Shown one piece after another: positions 52,624 to 61,824 of a stretch of 64,000 bases of DNA. The translations under genes and the position numbers were made by a program. The first letter of the stretch is position 1, and every line of letters begins with the position of its first letter. Source of the stretch: Chryseolinea lacunae (lineage in GTDB: Bacteria; Bacteroidota; Bacteroidia; Cytophagales; Cyclobacteriaceae); NCBI RefSeq assembly GCF_016735595.1, contig NZ_JAERRB010000003.1:547401-611400 (forward strand). The letters run 5' to 3'. Below the pieces are notes generated by a model, which was not told the origin of the DNA, made no database searches, and saw nothing but the letters and a program-made list of their open reading frames with translations.

Positions 52624-53994
52624 ATGTACGCCATTGTTGATATCGAGACTACGGGAGGCTACGCAGAAAACCATCGCATAACCGAGGTGGCCATCTACCA
52701 CCATGACGGTGTGCAGATCACAGCCACATTTCAAACGCTCATCAATCCGGGGCGGAACATCCCTTTCTATATCACCGGCCTCACGGGCATCACCACCGAA
52801 ATGGTGCTTGATTCGCCCACGTTCGAAGAAGTGGCTTCGGAAATCTTTCAACAACTGGATGGAAAAATTTTTGTGGCGCACAACGCCCACTTCGACTATT
52901 CTTTTCTGAAAAAAGAACTGGAAGGCTGCGGCCACAACTGGCAATCGAAGAAACTGTGCACGGTGCGCCTTAGTCGCAAAATCATTCCCGGCCTGCGTTC
53001 TTATAGCCTGGGAAGCCTGGCCGAAAGTCTCGGCATCGAAATCCAAAACCGCCACCGCGCCGATGGCGATGCGGCGGCCACCGTGAAAGTATTTGAACAA
53101 CTGCTGCGTCGCGACCACGATGGCCAGATTGTGAAAGCCCTGAAACGCAATTCGGGCGAAACCATTCTGCCACCCAATCTGCCCAAAGAAGACTTCGACA
53201 AGCTGCCCGCCCTGCCCGGCGTTTATTATTTCCTGAATTCGCGGGGTGATGTGATTTATGTAGGCAAGGCGTTGAACATCAAGAAGCGTATTGCAGGCCA
53301 CTTCAGCGGCGATGCCCGCGAGTGGAGCCGGTCAAAAATCAGAAACGAAATACATCACATCAGCTACGAGCTAACGGGCAACGAACTGATCGCGCTCATT
53401 CTCGAGTCGCAGGAAATCCGGAGGTTGTGGCCGAAATACAATCAGGCTCAGAAATTCAAAACCGAAGAGTGGGGCATTTTTGAATACGAAGATCAGAACG
53501 GATACCGTCGTTTTTCGGTGAACCTGGTGATGAAGGGCACACGGCCGTTGCAACGCTTCCGGAACAAAAGCGAGGCGTGGAATTTTCTGTGGCAAAAAGT
53601 GCGCGAATTCGACCTGTGCCCCAAACTAAGCGGCCTTCAGGTGGCCAAGGGGCTTTGTTTCGACTATCAGGCGGGCGATTGCCACGGTGCCTGCATGGGC
53701 GTGGAGTCGGCCAAAAAATATAACAAACGCATCGTCAAGTGCATACAATCCTTCCAGGAAGACGGCGAGTCGGTGGCCATCATCGGCAAAGGCCGGAACA
53801 TTGAGGAACAATCGCTGGTGCTGGTGGAACGGGGTGCCTATGTGGGCTTTGGATTTTTCGACCGCCAGGCCGCCATCTCCGACCTTGAATCGGCCCGCAC
53901 CTATGTGAAGCGAAGCGTGGAAACGCCCACCGTAAAAAACCTGGTGCACTCCTACATCACTAATCCCAGGGGAGCGGAAGTGGTGGTGCTATAA
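52624..53994 (+). CDS. DEDDh exonuclease fused to a GIY-YIG nuclease domain
   Basis: 456 aa. The N-terminal ~180 residues are a DnaQ-like 3'-5' exonuclease with DIETTG (residue ~6), HNAHFDYSFL and HRADGDA. At ~199-280 a GIY-YIG domain (GVYYFLNSRGDVIYVGKALN), close to UvrC/Cho. The C-terminal third carries a cysteine cluster (CPKLSGLQ, LCFDYQAGDCHGACMG) like the UvrC Cys-rich segment. The fusion occurs in several phyla and is thought to act in DNA repair or processing. Single gene. Confidence 0.88.
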   Translation: MYAIVDIETTGGYAENHRITEVAIYHHDGVQITATFQTLINPGRNIPFYITGLTGITTEMVLDSPTFEEVASEIFQQLDGKIFVAHNAHFDYSFLKKELEGCGHNWQSKKLCTVRLSRKIIPGLRSYSLGSLAESLGIEIQNRHRADGDAAATVKVFEQLLRRDHDGQIVKALKRNSGETILPPNLPKEDFDKLPALPGVYYFLNSRGDVIYVGKALNIKKRIAGHFSGDAREWSRSKIRNEIHHISYELTGNELIALILESQEIRRLWPKYNQAQKFKTEEWGIFEYEDQNGYRRFSVNLVMKGTRPLQRFRNKSEAWNFLWQKVREFDLCPKLSGLQVAKGLCFDYQAGDCHGACMGVESAKKYNKRIVKCIQSFQEDGESVAIIGKGRNIEEQSLVLVERGAYVGFGFFDRQAAISDLESARTYVKRSVETPTVKNLVHSYITNPRGAEVVVL

Positions 53995-54103
53995 AGCCAC
54001 ACGGCTCATTCTGCCGGAAAAATTACCTGACATCACATTTTTAAAGGGCATTTTTTTAGAATTGCCTTATTTTTGATTTTTAAACCGAATTTAAAAACCC
54101 TGC

Positions 54104-55090
54104 ATGGAAGCCTTATCTGTCGAAAAACACGAAGAACACAAAGAGAAAGTAAGGCAGGTATATGCCGAGATGGCCAAAGTGGTGGTGGGCCAGGAATATA
54201 TGGTGAACCGCCTGCTCATCGGCCTTTTCACCAACGGCCACGTGCTGTTGGAGGGGGTGCCCGGTCTGGCAAAAACCCTGACGGTGAGCACCCTCGCGCA
54301 AGTGCTGCACCTCGACTTTCAACGCATTCAATTCACACCCGACCTGTTGCCTTCCGACTTGGTGGGCACCATGATCTATAATCAGAAAGATGGAAAGTTT
54401 GAGGTGAAGAAAGGCCCCATCTTTGCCAACATCATCCTGGCCGACGAGATCAACCGCTCGCCCGCCAAGGTGCAGTCGGCGTTGCTGGAAGCCATGCAGG
54501 AAAAGCAGGTGACCATTGGTGAGACTACCTTCAAACTGGACCGCCCGTTTCTGGTGCTGGCCACACAAAACCCCGTTGACCAGGAAGGCACCTATCCCCT
54601 CCCCGAAGCGCAGGTGGATCGCTTTATGATGAAGGTGTTTGTGGACTATCCCACCAAAGAGCAGGAGATCGAAATCATGCGCCGCATTTCGAACATGCAG
54701 TTCAACTATCAGGTGAGCACTATTCTGAGCAAGGAAGATATTTTTGGTATCCGAGACCAGGTGAACAAGGTGAAGATCTCCGAATCGCTGGAGCGCTACA
54801 TCATTGAGCTGGTGTATGCCACACGCAACCCGCTCGACTATAAACTGGCCGAGCAGGCACAGTACATCCAGTTTGGTGCCTCCCCGCGTGCAAGCATCAA
54901 CCTGAACCTTTCGGCGAAGGCGTTGGCCTACATGGAAGGTCGCGACTATGTGTTGCCCGAAGACATCAAGGAAGTGGCGCGCGACGTGATGAACCACCGC
55001 ATCATTTTGAACTACGAAGCCGAAGCCGACAACGTGAAGACCAACGATGTGATCAAGGCGATCCTGAACAAAGTGCCAATCACGAAGTAA
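54104..55090 (+). CDS. MoxR-family AAA+ ATPase
   Basis: 328 aa. Walker A-like loop LEGVPGLAKTL (residues ~50-59), Walker B ILADEINRSP (~113), sensor/arginine-finger region with LPEAQVDRFMMKV. MoxR ATPases act as chaperones that insert cofactors or mature partner proteins, usually with DUF58 or VWA genes nearby. None are seen here; a terminator follows directly. Confidence 0.92.
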   Translation: MEALSVEKHEEHKEKVRQVYAEMAKVVVGQEYMVNRLLIGLFTNGHVLLEGVPGLAKTLTVSTLAQVLHLDFQRIQFTPDLLPSDLVGTMIYNQKDGKFEVKKGPIFANIILADEINRSPAKVQSALLEAMQEKQVTIGETTFKLDRPFLVLATQNPVDQEGTYPLPEAQVDRFMMKVFVDYPTKEQEIEIMRRISNMQFNYQVSTILSKEDIFGIRDQVNKVKISESLERYIIELVYATRNPLDYKLAEQAQYIQFGASPRASINLNLSAKALAYMEGRDYVLPEDIKEVARDVMNHRIILNYEAEADNVKTNDVIKAILNKVPITK

Positions 55091-55116
55091 TATTTCGGAC
55101 GTAATACGAAAAGAAG

Positions 55117-55150
55117 AAGCCGCCCCCGACCTGTCGGGGCGGCTTTTTTT
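55117..55150 (+). terminator. Rho-independent terminator of the MoxR gene
   Basis: Stem AAGCCGCCCC / GGGGCGGCTT with a one-base bulge, followed by a T-run. Confidence 0.85.
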
Positions 55151-55431
55151 GCGCAAGGAGCGTCAATAGTACGTTGCCAAATTCAATTTTGGTTTACCCT
55201 CATGCAACACGCTATTTCTTTTGTTATGGTGAGGTTATGCACATTAAAGGAAGTTGTAAGAATTGTTAAGACGAAACATTCGAACGTGCTGATAATCACC
55301 CTAGCAACTGTAAGTCTGCGAAATCAATAACCCTTCGCGTTTTTTAAAGCAATCCTCTCTTAACAATTTGGTAATAAAGCCGTCCCCGTCAGGTAATATT
55401 AGAGGCAGACCTTTGCATCAAATAAAATTAT
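55151..55431. other. Intergenic region upstream of the TonB receptor gene
   Basis: About 280 bp without a gene between the terminator and the receptor ATG. T-rich and AT-rich; it should hold the receptor promoter. I see TTTG at 55367-55370 but no single clear -7 element. Confidence 0.5.
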
Positions 55432-58290
55432 ATGTTGCGTAGCGTTCTACTTTCGCTTTCCCTATCGATGGTTTCGTGGACAGTTCTTGCACAACTGGGC
55501 TCCATTCAAGGTCATATTAAAGACGCGGTAAGCAGCGACGCGATTGTCGGCGCCAACGTGATGATTGCCGGAACCGGACAAGGCGCAGTGGCCGATGTGA
55601 ACGGCGACTTTCAGATCACAAAAGTGAAAGCGGGCACCTACACGCTCATCGTTTCATTCATCTCCTATAAATCAGACACGCTGAAAGGCATCACCGTCTA
55701 TCCCGACAACATCACACAGGTGAATACACAACTCCTTGAAGAGTCGTCGCAGCTCACCGAAATTGTGGTGTCGGGCGCGCGCGTGAGAGACACCGACGTT
55801 TCTATTATCAACGATATCAAAACTTCGCAGCTGGTGGTGTCGGGCATTTCGGCACAACAGATTTCGCTTTCGCAAGATCGCGATGCGGCCCAGATTGTGA
55901 AGCGCATTCCCGGCGTAACCATTTTGAACAACCGCTTTGTGAACGTGCGCGGTTTGAGCGAACGCTACAGTGTGGTGTTGCTGAACGGCGTGATTGCACC
56001 CAGCACCGAAGTGGACTCGCGCGCTTTTGCGTTCGACCTGGTGCCCAGCAATATGATTGACCGCATGCTGGTCTATAAATCAGGTGGCGCAAACCTGCCC
56101 GGCGATTTTGCCGGTGCGGTAATTAACATTGAAACAAAAAGTGTTGTGGACGAAAACTCATTGTCCGTGAATGTGACCGGCGGTGTGCGTTTGGGCACGA
56201 CCTTCAACACGTTTAACACAACACCCGGCGGTTCGAAAGATTGGCTGGGCTTTGATGATGGAACGCGTTCGTTGCCTGGAAGCTTTCCTGCAAAAAATCT
56301 GGGAAGCTACAGCCTGGCTTCTTACAAGAATCGTCAGCTCATCGGCGAAGCCGGAGCGGGTCTTCAGAACAACTGGGAAGCCAATGCAGGCACAGCAGCA
56401 CCCGATCTTCGCACGACCATCAACTTCTCGCGATCTATGCTTATCGGCGAAAAGAAATTGCAGAACGTTACATCGCTCAGCTATTCGAACACCCGTCAGA
56501 GACTTCAGCAGGACAACTACTACTACGAAGCATTCGATCCTTCGAAGAACACAAAAGTTGGAAGACGCTATGTATACAACGACGACCGCGACATCACCAC
56601 GGTGCGTTTGGGTTTGATCAGCAATTTTATTTTTGAATTCAATCCTTCGAACAAAATCGAGTTCAGAAACTTGTTTAACCAGCAAGCCAGCAATCAAACC
56701 ACGTTGCGCTCCGGTCTGGAAGACGTGAACAACTTTGATGTGAAGAACATCGGCATCAACTACATGCAACGTTCCATCTACACCGGCCAATTGGTGGGCA
56801 AGCACAGCCTCAGTGACAGAATTAATGTGAACTGGGTGTTGGGCTACGCGTCTACAACAGCCGATCAGCCCGACTATCGCCGCATGCGTTCGCAGCGCGC
56901 CATCGGCACCACCGAGCCGTATGCCATCAACATTGCTCCCAGCGCCACGCCCACCGACGGAAGATTCTTCTCGAACCTGACCGAAAAAATCTATACACAC
57001 ACGTTGAACGTTGACTATAAATTCAAGCCCGAAGCCAGCGAAGAAGAACAACCCAAGCTTTCGTTGGGCTATTACCTGGCGCAAACCGAACGCGATTTTG
57101 GCGCACGCTGGTTTTCATATAACAACTGGGCAGGCACCGAACACAGCAGAGAGTTTTTGACCAGACCCTTCAATGCTATCTTCACACGCGACAACCTGAT
57201 TAACCCCGAAGATTCGCAAGCCAACCCTGCCACGCCTGAGTTTTATTTGAACGAAGGCACAAACAAATCGGATGCCTACACGGCCAAGAACCTGTATACC
57301 GCCGGCTACGTGAATTTCTTTATCCCCCTGGATAAATTTAAAGCCACCATCGGATCGCGCGTAGAATACAACAAGCAAGAGCTTAATTCATTCGACGACA
57401 AAGGCGCCGTGAAGGTGAACAACCCGGTGACGAGCATCCTGCCCTTTGTGAACCTGAGCTACAACTTCACAGAGAAAACCCTTGTGCGCCTGGCCTACAG
57501 CAAAACCATTAACCGTCCCATCTTCAGAGAGCTGGCGTCGTTCAACTACTATGACTTCGACAAGAATGCCAACACCTATGGCAATCCGGATCTGAAGAAT
57601 GCCAACATTCACAACGTGGATCTTCGTTGGGAGAACTATCCTTCGAAATCGGAAAGCATTTCGTTGGGTGTGTTCTACAAATATTTCCAAGACCCCATCG
57701 AAACAAACCTGCAGCAAGGTTCGAACATTATCTACACGTTCATCAACGCCGAGAGTGCAACCAACTATGGCGCTGAAATGGAAGTTAGAAAGTCGCTGGC
57801 AAATTTAACCAGCAGTGGTTTTGTGGATAAGCTGAGCTTCCTGTTCAACGCGGCGCTCATCAAGAGCAAAGTAACGATGCCCGCATCGGCAACAAACCAG
57901 GACAAAGAAAGAGCCATGCAAGGTCAATCGCCATACATTGTGAACGCCGGTCTCTATTACACCGACACGGACAACGGTTTGCAAGTGAATGTTTCGTACA
58001 ACGTGTTTGGAAAAAGAATCTTTGCGGTGGGCGACTACAACCAGCAGTCGGGTGTTGCGCTTAACCCGACACAATACGAAATGCCCCGCAATCAAATCGA
58101 CCTCACCATCTCCAAAGATCTGGGCCGTCGCTTTGATGTGAAAGTTGGTATTCAGGACATCCTCAATCAAAAATATCGTCTCATCCAGGACTCGAACAGC
58201 GATCGCAAAATCACTGATTTCGACGACGCAATTCAAACCTACAAGCCTGGACAATACATCACTTTGGGTGTGACTTACAAGATTAACTGA
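55432..58290 (+). CDS. TonB-dependent outer-membrane receptor with CarboxypepD_reg-like domain
   Basis: 952 aa. Signal peptide (MLRSVLLSLSLSMVSWTVLAQ, read as MLRSVLLSLSL SMVSWTVLAQ). A CarboxypepD_reg-like domain follows (~24-105, GSIQGHIKDAVSS), then the plug (~130-250, IVKRIPGVTILNN and VRGLSERYSVVLLNG) and the beta-barrel to the C-terminus (GQYITLGVTYKIN). The receptor takes up a ligand across the outer membrane using TonB energy. It is not a SusC type, and no SusD follows. The next gene encodes a beta-helix lipoprotein that may be its surface partner. Confidence 0.9.
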   Translation: MLRSVLLSLSLSMVSWTVLAQLGSIQGHIKDAVSSDAIVGANVMIAGTGQGAVADVNGDFQITKVKAGTYTLIVSFISYKSDTLKGITVYPDNITQVNTQLLEESSQLTEIVVSGARVRDTDVSIINDIKTSQLVVSGISAQQISLSQDRDAAQIVKRIPGVTILNNRFVNVRGLSERYSVVLLNGVIAPSTEVDSRAFAFDLVPSNMIDRMLVYKSGGANLPGDFAGAVINIETKSVVDENSLSVNVTGGVRLGTTFNTFNTTPGGSKDWLGFDDGTRSLPGSFPAKNLGSYSLASYKNRQLIGEAGAGLQNNWEANAGTAAPDLRTTINFSRSMLIGEKKLQNVTSLSYSNTRQRLQQDNYYYEAFDPSKNTKVGRRYVYNDDRDITTVRLGLISNFIFEFNPSNKIEFRNLFNQQASNQTTLRSGLEDVNNFDVKNIGINYMQRSIYTGQLVGKHSLSDRINVNWVLGYASTTADQPDYRRMRSQRAIGTTEPYAINIAPSATPTDGRFFSNLTEKIYTHTLNVDYKFKPEASEEEQPKLSLGYYLAQTERDFGARWFSYNNWAGTEHSREFLTRPFNAIFTRDNLINPEDSQANPATPEFYLNEGTNKSDAYTAKNLYTAGYVNFFIPLDKFKATIGSRVEYNKQELNSFDDKGAVKVNNPVTSILPFVNLSYNFTEKTLVRLAYSKTINRPIFRELASFNYYDFDKNANTYGNPDLKNANIHNVDLRWENYPSKSESISLGVFYKYFQDPIETNLQQGSNIIYTFINAESATNYGAEMEVRKSLANLTSSGFVDKLSFLFNAALIKSKVTMPASATNQDKERAMQGQSPYIVNAGLYYTDTDNGLQVNVSYNVFGKRIFAVGDYNQQSGVALNPTQYEMPRNQIDLTISKDLGRRFDVKVGIQDILNQKYRLIQDSNSDRKITDFDDAIQTYKPGQYITLGVTYKIN

Positions 58291-58323
58291 GCGTTAAATC
58301 AGCATTAAAAATTATTTTGAATT

Positions 58324-58360
58324 CATAACGAATCGGGCCGCAGAGGCCCGATTTGTTATG
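58324..58360 (+). terminator. Long hairpin after the TonB receptor gene
   Basis: 16-bp stem (58324-58339 with 58345-58360, one G-U pair), core AATCGGGCC / GGCCCGATT, loop GCAGA. No T-run follows. It may be a terminator or a processing hairpin that lowers expression of the next gene. Confidence 0.6.
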
Positions 58361-58391
58361 ATAATAAATATAATGCTAACACTCCATTAAT

Positions 58392-58420
58392 CGTGTTTTA
58401 ACACGCCAACTCTACTTTTG
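58392..58420 (+). promoter_or_regulatory. Promoter with palindrome upstream of the beta-helix lipoprotein gene
   Basis: TACTTTTG at 58413-58420 fits the -7 element. An inverted repeat CGTGTT-TT-AACACG at 58392-58405 overlaps the -33 region and may be an operator. Confidence 0.55.
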
Positions 58421-58454
58421 AACCATAAAATCTCAAACTCAAATATTCTTAGAA

Positions 58455-60095
58455 ATGGAAAAAATCAGAAAGAATTTGATGCTGATGGCCTTCGCGCTGG
58501 TATCCGTATCAATGCTTACCCTGTCGGGATGTAAGGACGAAGATCCTACATATGCTGACCCCACTATTGCGGCGAGCATTACCGCCGTTGGCGCAGGCCA
58601 GGCTACTATCACGGTTGCTGTTACAGCTCCCGGAGGATTGGCAAGCGTGACTTTGGGCGATGATGAAATCAAATCGTATACATCCGATAAAACATCTGAC
58701 ATCTTTGTTTACAACTACACAGGCACAGACAATGCGCTGGTGTTTACAGTGACCGATGCACAAGGTCGCACAAACGAAGCAGAAGCGAGCCTCACACCTG
58801 TGACTGTGGTTGATGCTAACATCACGGCCAACGCTACGTGGAACAAGAATGTTCGCTACCTGCTGAAGGGCAACATCTTTGTTACCAACGGTGCAAAACT
58901 TACCATCGAGCCGGGCACGGTTATCTTTGGCGACAAAGTATCGAAAGGTGCTTTGATTGTTGAAAGAGGAGCACAATTGATTGCTGCCGGAACTGAAGCT
59001 GCCCCCATCGTTTTCACATCGTCGGCTCCTGCCGGATTGAGAAACTATGGCGACTGGGGTGGTGTGGTGTTGCTGGGCAAAGCCACAAACAACCAGAGCG
59101 CTAACGTGAACATTGAAGGTATCACCGCCGGCACACTTGGCCAATATGGCGGAACCACAGACGACGACAACTCGGGCACGTTAACTTATGTTCGTATTGA
59201 GTTTGCCGGTATCGCACTTTCGACCGATAACGAATTGAATGGCCTTACACTGGGCAGCGTGGGTAGTGGAACAACCATTCACCACATCCAGGTTTCTTAC
59301 TCTGGCGATGACGCTGTTGAGTGGTTTGGTGGAAAAGTGAACGTGAAAAATTTGGTATCCTACAGAACTTGGGATGACGACTTCGATACAGATTTCGGCT
59401 TCAGCGGTAAGGTTCAGTTTGCTGCAGCGTTCCGTCACCCTGACGTAGCCGATAAATCAGGTTCTAACCTTTTTGAATCAGATAACGACGGCAACGGATC
59501 AAGCAACATTCCGTTTACCGAACCTACATTTGCCAACGTGTCGGCATTTGGTCCTTTTGCCTACACTAAGCCAGACAAAGACGGGAAATTGGTTAACAAC
59601 ACTGTGAGCGCTAACTATCAAAACGGTGCGCACATCCGTCGTCACAGCAAGCTTCACCTCCTCAATTCCGTAGTTGTTGGAGCAGGCACATCTGGAAACT
59701 TTGCCGTTCGTTTGACCGACAGCAAAGGCGGAGCTGATGCAGGCGCATCGGTTATCGGAAACTACTTCGGCCGTGCATTCACCACTGTGGCAACAGCACC
59801 CGCTACCGGAACCAACGACAATGGTTTCAACGTGGATGATTTTGGCGACGACAACGTGGTTGAACTGACTGCTGTTGACATCTCTTCGAAATTTGCTGGT
59901 CTCTCTGTGCAAGGAAGCATCGACGCACCGAAAGCAACCGTAGTGCTTGCTGCCGGTTCTTCGCTGGCCACAGGCGCTGCTGACCTTACCGCTAAAGGTC
60001 TTGAGAAAACAGAATACATCGGCGCTGTGGGTACAACCGCAGGCTGGCTTGATGGAGCGTGGATCAACTTCGCTCCCCAAAGCACTAGCTACTAG
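58455..60095 (+). CDS. Beta-helix lipoprotein paired with the TonB receptor
   Basis: 546 aa. Lipoprotein signal with lipobox LSGC (start MEKIRKNLMLMAFALVSVS). The body looks like a right-handed beta-helix: ANATWNKNVRYLLKGNIFV, then KLTIEPGTVIFGDKVSKGAL, broken after GDKVSK, then LTLGSVGSGTTIHHIQVSY. It is rich in Asp/Asn/Gly, for example TWDDDFDTDFGFSG and ESDNDGNGSS. I have seen similar proteins next to TonB receptors in Bacteroidota. The function is unsettled; a SusD-like ligand-capture role is inferred. Own promoter. Confidence 0.8.
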   Translation: MEKIRKNLMLMAFALVSVSMLTLSGCKDEDPTYADPTIAASITAVGAGQATITVAVTAPGGLASVTLGDDEIKSYTSDKTSDIFVYNYTGTDNALVFTVTDAQGRTNEAEASLTPVTVVDANITANATWNKNVRYLLKGNIFVTNGAKLTIEPGTVIFGDKVSKGALIVERGAQLIAAGTEAAPIVFTSSAPAGLRNYGDWGGVVLLGKATNNQSANVNIEGITAGTLGQYGGTTDDDNSGTLTYVRIEFAGIALSTDNELNGLTLGSVGSGTTIHHIQVSYSGDDAVEWFGGKVNVKNLVSYRTWDDDFDTDFGFSGKVQFAAAFRHPDVADKSGSNLFESDNDGNGSSNIPFTEPTFANVSAFGPFAYTKPDKDGKLVNNTVSANYQNGAHIRRHSKLHLLNSVVVGAGTSGNFAVRLTDSKGGADAGASVIGNYFGRAFTTVATAPATGTNDNGFNVDDFGDDNVVELTAVDISSKFAGLSVQGSIDAPKATVVLAAGSSLATGAADLTAKGLEKTEYIGAVGTTAGWLDGAWINFAPQSTSY

Positions 60096-60130
60096 TCTGT
60101 TCTTCTTCTGATACGTATTAATTTGTCTCG

Positions 60131-60158
60131 AAAAACCCGGATATTTGTCCGGGTTTTT
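60131..60158 (+). terminator. Rho-independent terminator of the beta-helix lipoprotein gene
   Basis: 11-bp stem AAAAACCCGGA / TCCGGGTTTTT with a 6-nt loop, followed by T-rich sequence. Confidence 0.85.
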
Positions 60159-60171
60159 CTTTTATAAAAAA

Positions 60172-60756
60172 ATGAAACGTCAACTATCCTATATCGTGTT
60201 TCTTGCCGCGGCGCTGGCAAGTTGTGAGAAGAAAGAAACACACTACGACCTTCAGGGATGCCTCACTCCCGAACAGCAACAAAAGGTTCTTACTTCTGTG
60301 ATGCACTACGCGTCGAAGCTTGCACCGGAGGCAACGCCCGACACAAAGTTTGACGCCAAGTTCGATTGGTACTATGAACGTGCCGTGAAGGAAGCGCACA
60401 TTATGTATTGCGCGCTTGACACCCGCGACAGCACCTATCATCTTTTCATTGCGCGCAAGGCCCGGAGCATCACACCGATGGAAGAAGGCATTGCCGTGAA
60501 CCTGAAGTGGAACGCCGGCCACGGCAAGCTCAGCACCTACGAAGAAATTTTCAGAACCTGGAAAATGCCGCACGACACACTGACCAAACGCGGACTCTTT
60601 CTCTTCAACACCATGATGACCGGCGGCGATCTGAAACTCTACACCTCAAAATTTCAGCAAGACCGTTTCATTGAATTTCCTGACGATCGATTTGTGTTTG
60701 ACAAAGAGAAGAGACAGTGGAAGGATCTGGAAATGGATTCTGTTAAACTGAATTAA
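60172..60756 (+). CDS. Predicted lipoprotein of unknown function
   Basis: About 194 aa from the ATG at 60172 (MKRQLSYIVFLAAALASC, lipobox LASC). Mature part contains DLQGCLTPEQQQKVLTSVMHY, broken after LTPEQQQK, then FDWYYERAVKEAHIMYCALD and SITPMEEGIAVNLKW. Mixed alpha/beta, no motif I can name. Begins 14 nt after the terminator of the beta-helix lipoprotein, so probably not in its operon. Confidence 0.65.
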   Translation: MKRQLSYIVFLAAALASCEKKETHYDLQGCLTPEQQQKVLTSVMHYASKLAPEATPDTKFDAKFDWYYERAVKEAHIMYCALDTRDSTYHLFIARKARSITPMEEGIAVNLKWNAGHGKLSTYEEIFRTWKMPHDTLTKRGLFLFNTMMTGGDLKLYTSKFQQDRFIEFPDDRFVFDKEKRQWKDLEMDSVKLN

Positions 60757-60784
60757 TTTTCACCAAGTCGAAATCAAAGTATCT

Positions 60785-61318
60785 ATGAAGAACTCCAATC
60801 TTGTGTTGGTTTCGTGCATTGCTGTTGTGTTTGTTTTGACCAACATCGTTCTGAGAATTTTTTTGCATTCCGACAACATCGCCATGGGCGGAGCGATTGG
60901 TATGATAGGTGGACTGATGTCTGTGGTGTGGGGATCGGTGGTTATTAAGAACAAGAATGAGAAGCAACAAATCTGGCTGACGGCAATTTACGCAGCCGTA
61001 CTTTTTGTCGGTGTTTTTTTCTATAGCAGCTATGAAAGAGCGGAAGCGGAAAACGTACGGTCTCAGGTTCGTGGACTGTGGGTTTCGACTGAACAACCTG
61101 AAAAAGATCTGACGATATTATTTTTGGAACACGATAGCGCGCGACTGTGGGTTGATAACGAAAAGTCGAGGTTCACCTATGCCATCGACCACAAACAGAT
61201 TGTGCTTACCGATAGCACCGGAGTGGTTATTCTGAAGGGTGAGATAGAAAGATTGGACAACGAGAATTTGATTATCAGGAGTGGTGAGTTTGAAACAAGG
61301 TTGAAACGTGAGCACTGA
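60785..61318 (+). CDS. Hypothetical membrane protein
   Basis: 177 aa. Two to three hydrophobic N-terminal segments (VLVSCIAVVFVLTNIVLRIF, MIGGLMSVVWGSVVI and YAAVLFVGVFFYSS). The C-terminal half is soluble and lipocalin-like in style (RGLWVSTEQPEKDLTILFLE, broken after STEQPEK; then LWVDNEKSRFTY). Lies 29 nt after the preceding lipoprotein gene. Not a family I recognise. Confidence 0.6.
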   Translation: MKNSNLVLVSCIAVVFVLTNIVLRIFLHSDNIAMGGAIGMIGGLMSVVWGSVVIKNKNEKQQIWLTAIYAAVLFVGVFFYSSYERAEAENVRSQVRGLWVSTEQPEKDLTILFLEHDSARLWVDNEKSRFTYAIDHKQIVLTDSTGVVILKGEIERLDNENLIIRSGEFETRLKREH

Positions 61319-61462
61319 GTTTGAACAAGAAATGTAGCAGCGGAAGATAAACACAGTGTGAAATTGTTTCTTTCGGCACGGCCGACTCTTCAAGCCGTGG
61401 TGTTTTTCCAATAGAGAAGCAAAGCAGTTGGCTGTATCAAGATCAGACGATTAATAATTCAC

Positions 61463-61816
61463 CTACAGAGCATAAACTGTTTTGCATTTTTTACAGCGCA
61501 CCGGAGTAGTTCCTATATATATTATCCTTTGAAAAATTGTAGGTTTCTGCAAAAGTTCTCGGGCTAGAGACTTGCAGTTTGGGCATCTTTGGTTTTTGAT
61601 CAATTGAGATGCTTTGAATTCTTGTGCTATTTTTCGCGCACTGAAAAAATATTCAGAACTCACTTTAATTTCAAAATACATATTTTGCCGATTACCTGTG
61701 TTAGGACCATGTTGATTTATCAAACAGGCAATTTTTGAACGTTCAAGTTGTGTTTTGAGCGCCTCTACTTCGCTTCCGTCCAAGTACGCGATTAATGTCA
61801 CTAAATCGTGGGACAT
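61463..61816 (-). CDS. DUF2007-like protein with C-terminal zinc ribbon
   Basis: 117 aa. The N-terminal half resembles DUF2007 (VTLIAYLDGSEVEALKTQLERSKIACLINQ, read in two parts), a small fold thought to bind ligands. The C-terminal part has CPNC and CKKC pairs, a zinc-ribbon pattern. AT-rich codon use. 9 nt after the next gene in the same direction, suggesting a two-gene operon. Confidence 0.65.
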   Translation of the reverse strand: MSHDLVTLIAYLDGSEVEALKTQLERSKIACLINQHGPNTGNRQNMYFEIKVSSEYFFSARKIAQEFKASQLIKNQRCPNCKSLARELLQKPTIFQRIIYIGTTPVRCKKCKTVYAL

Positions 61817-61824
61817 ATTATTAA

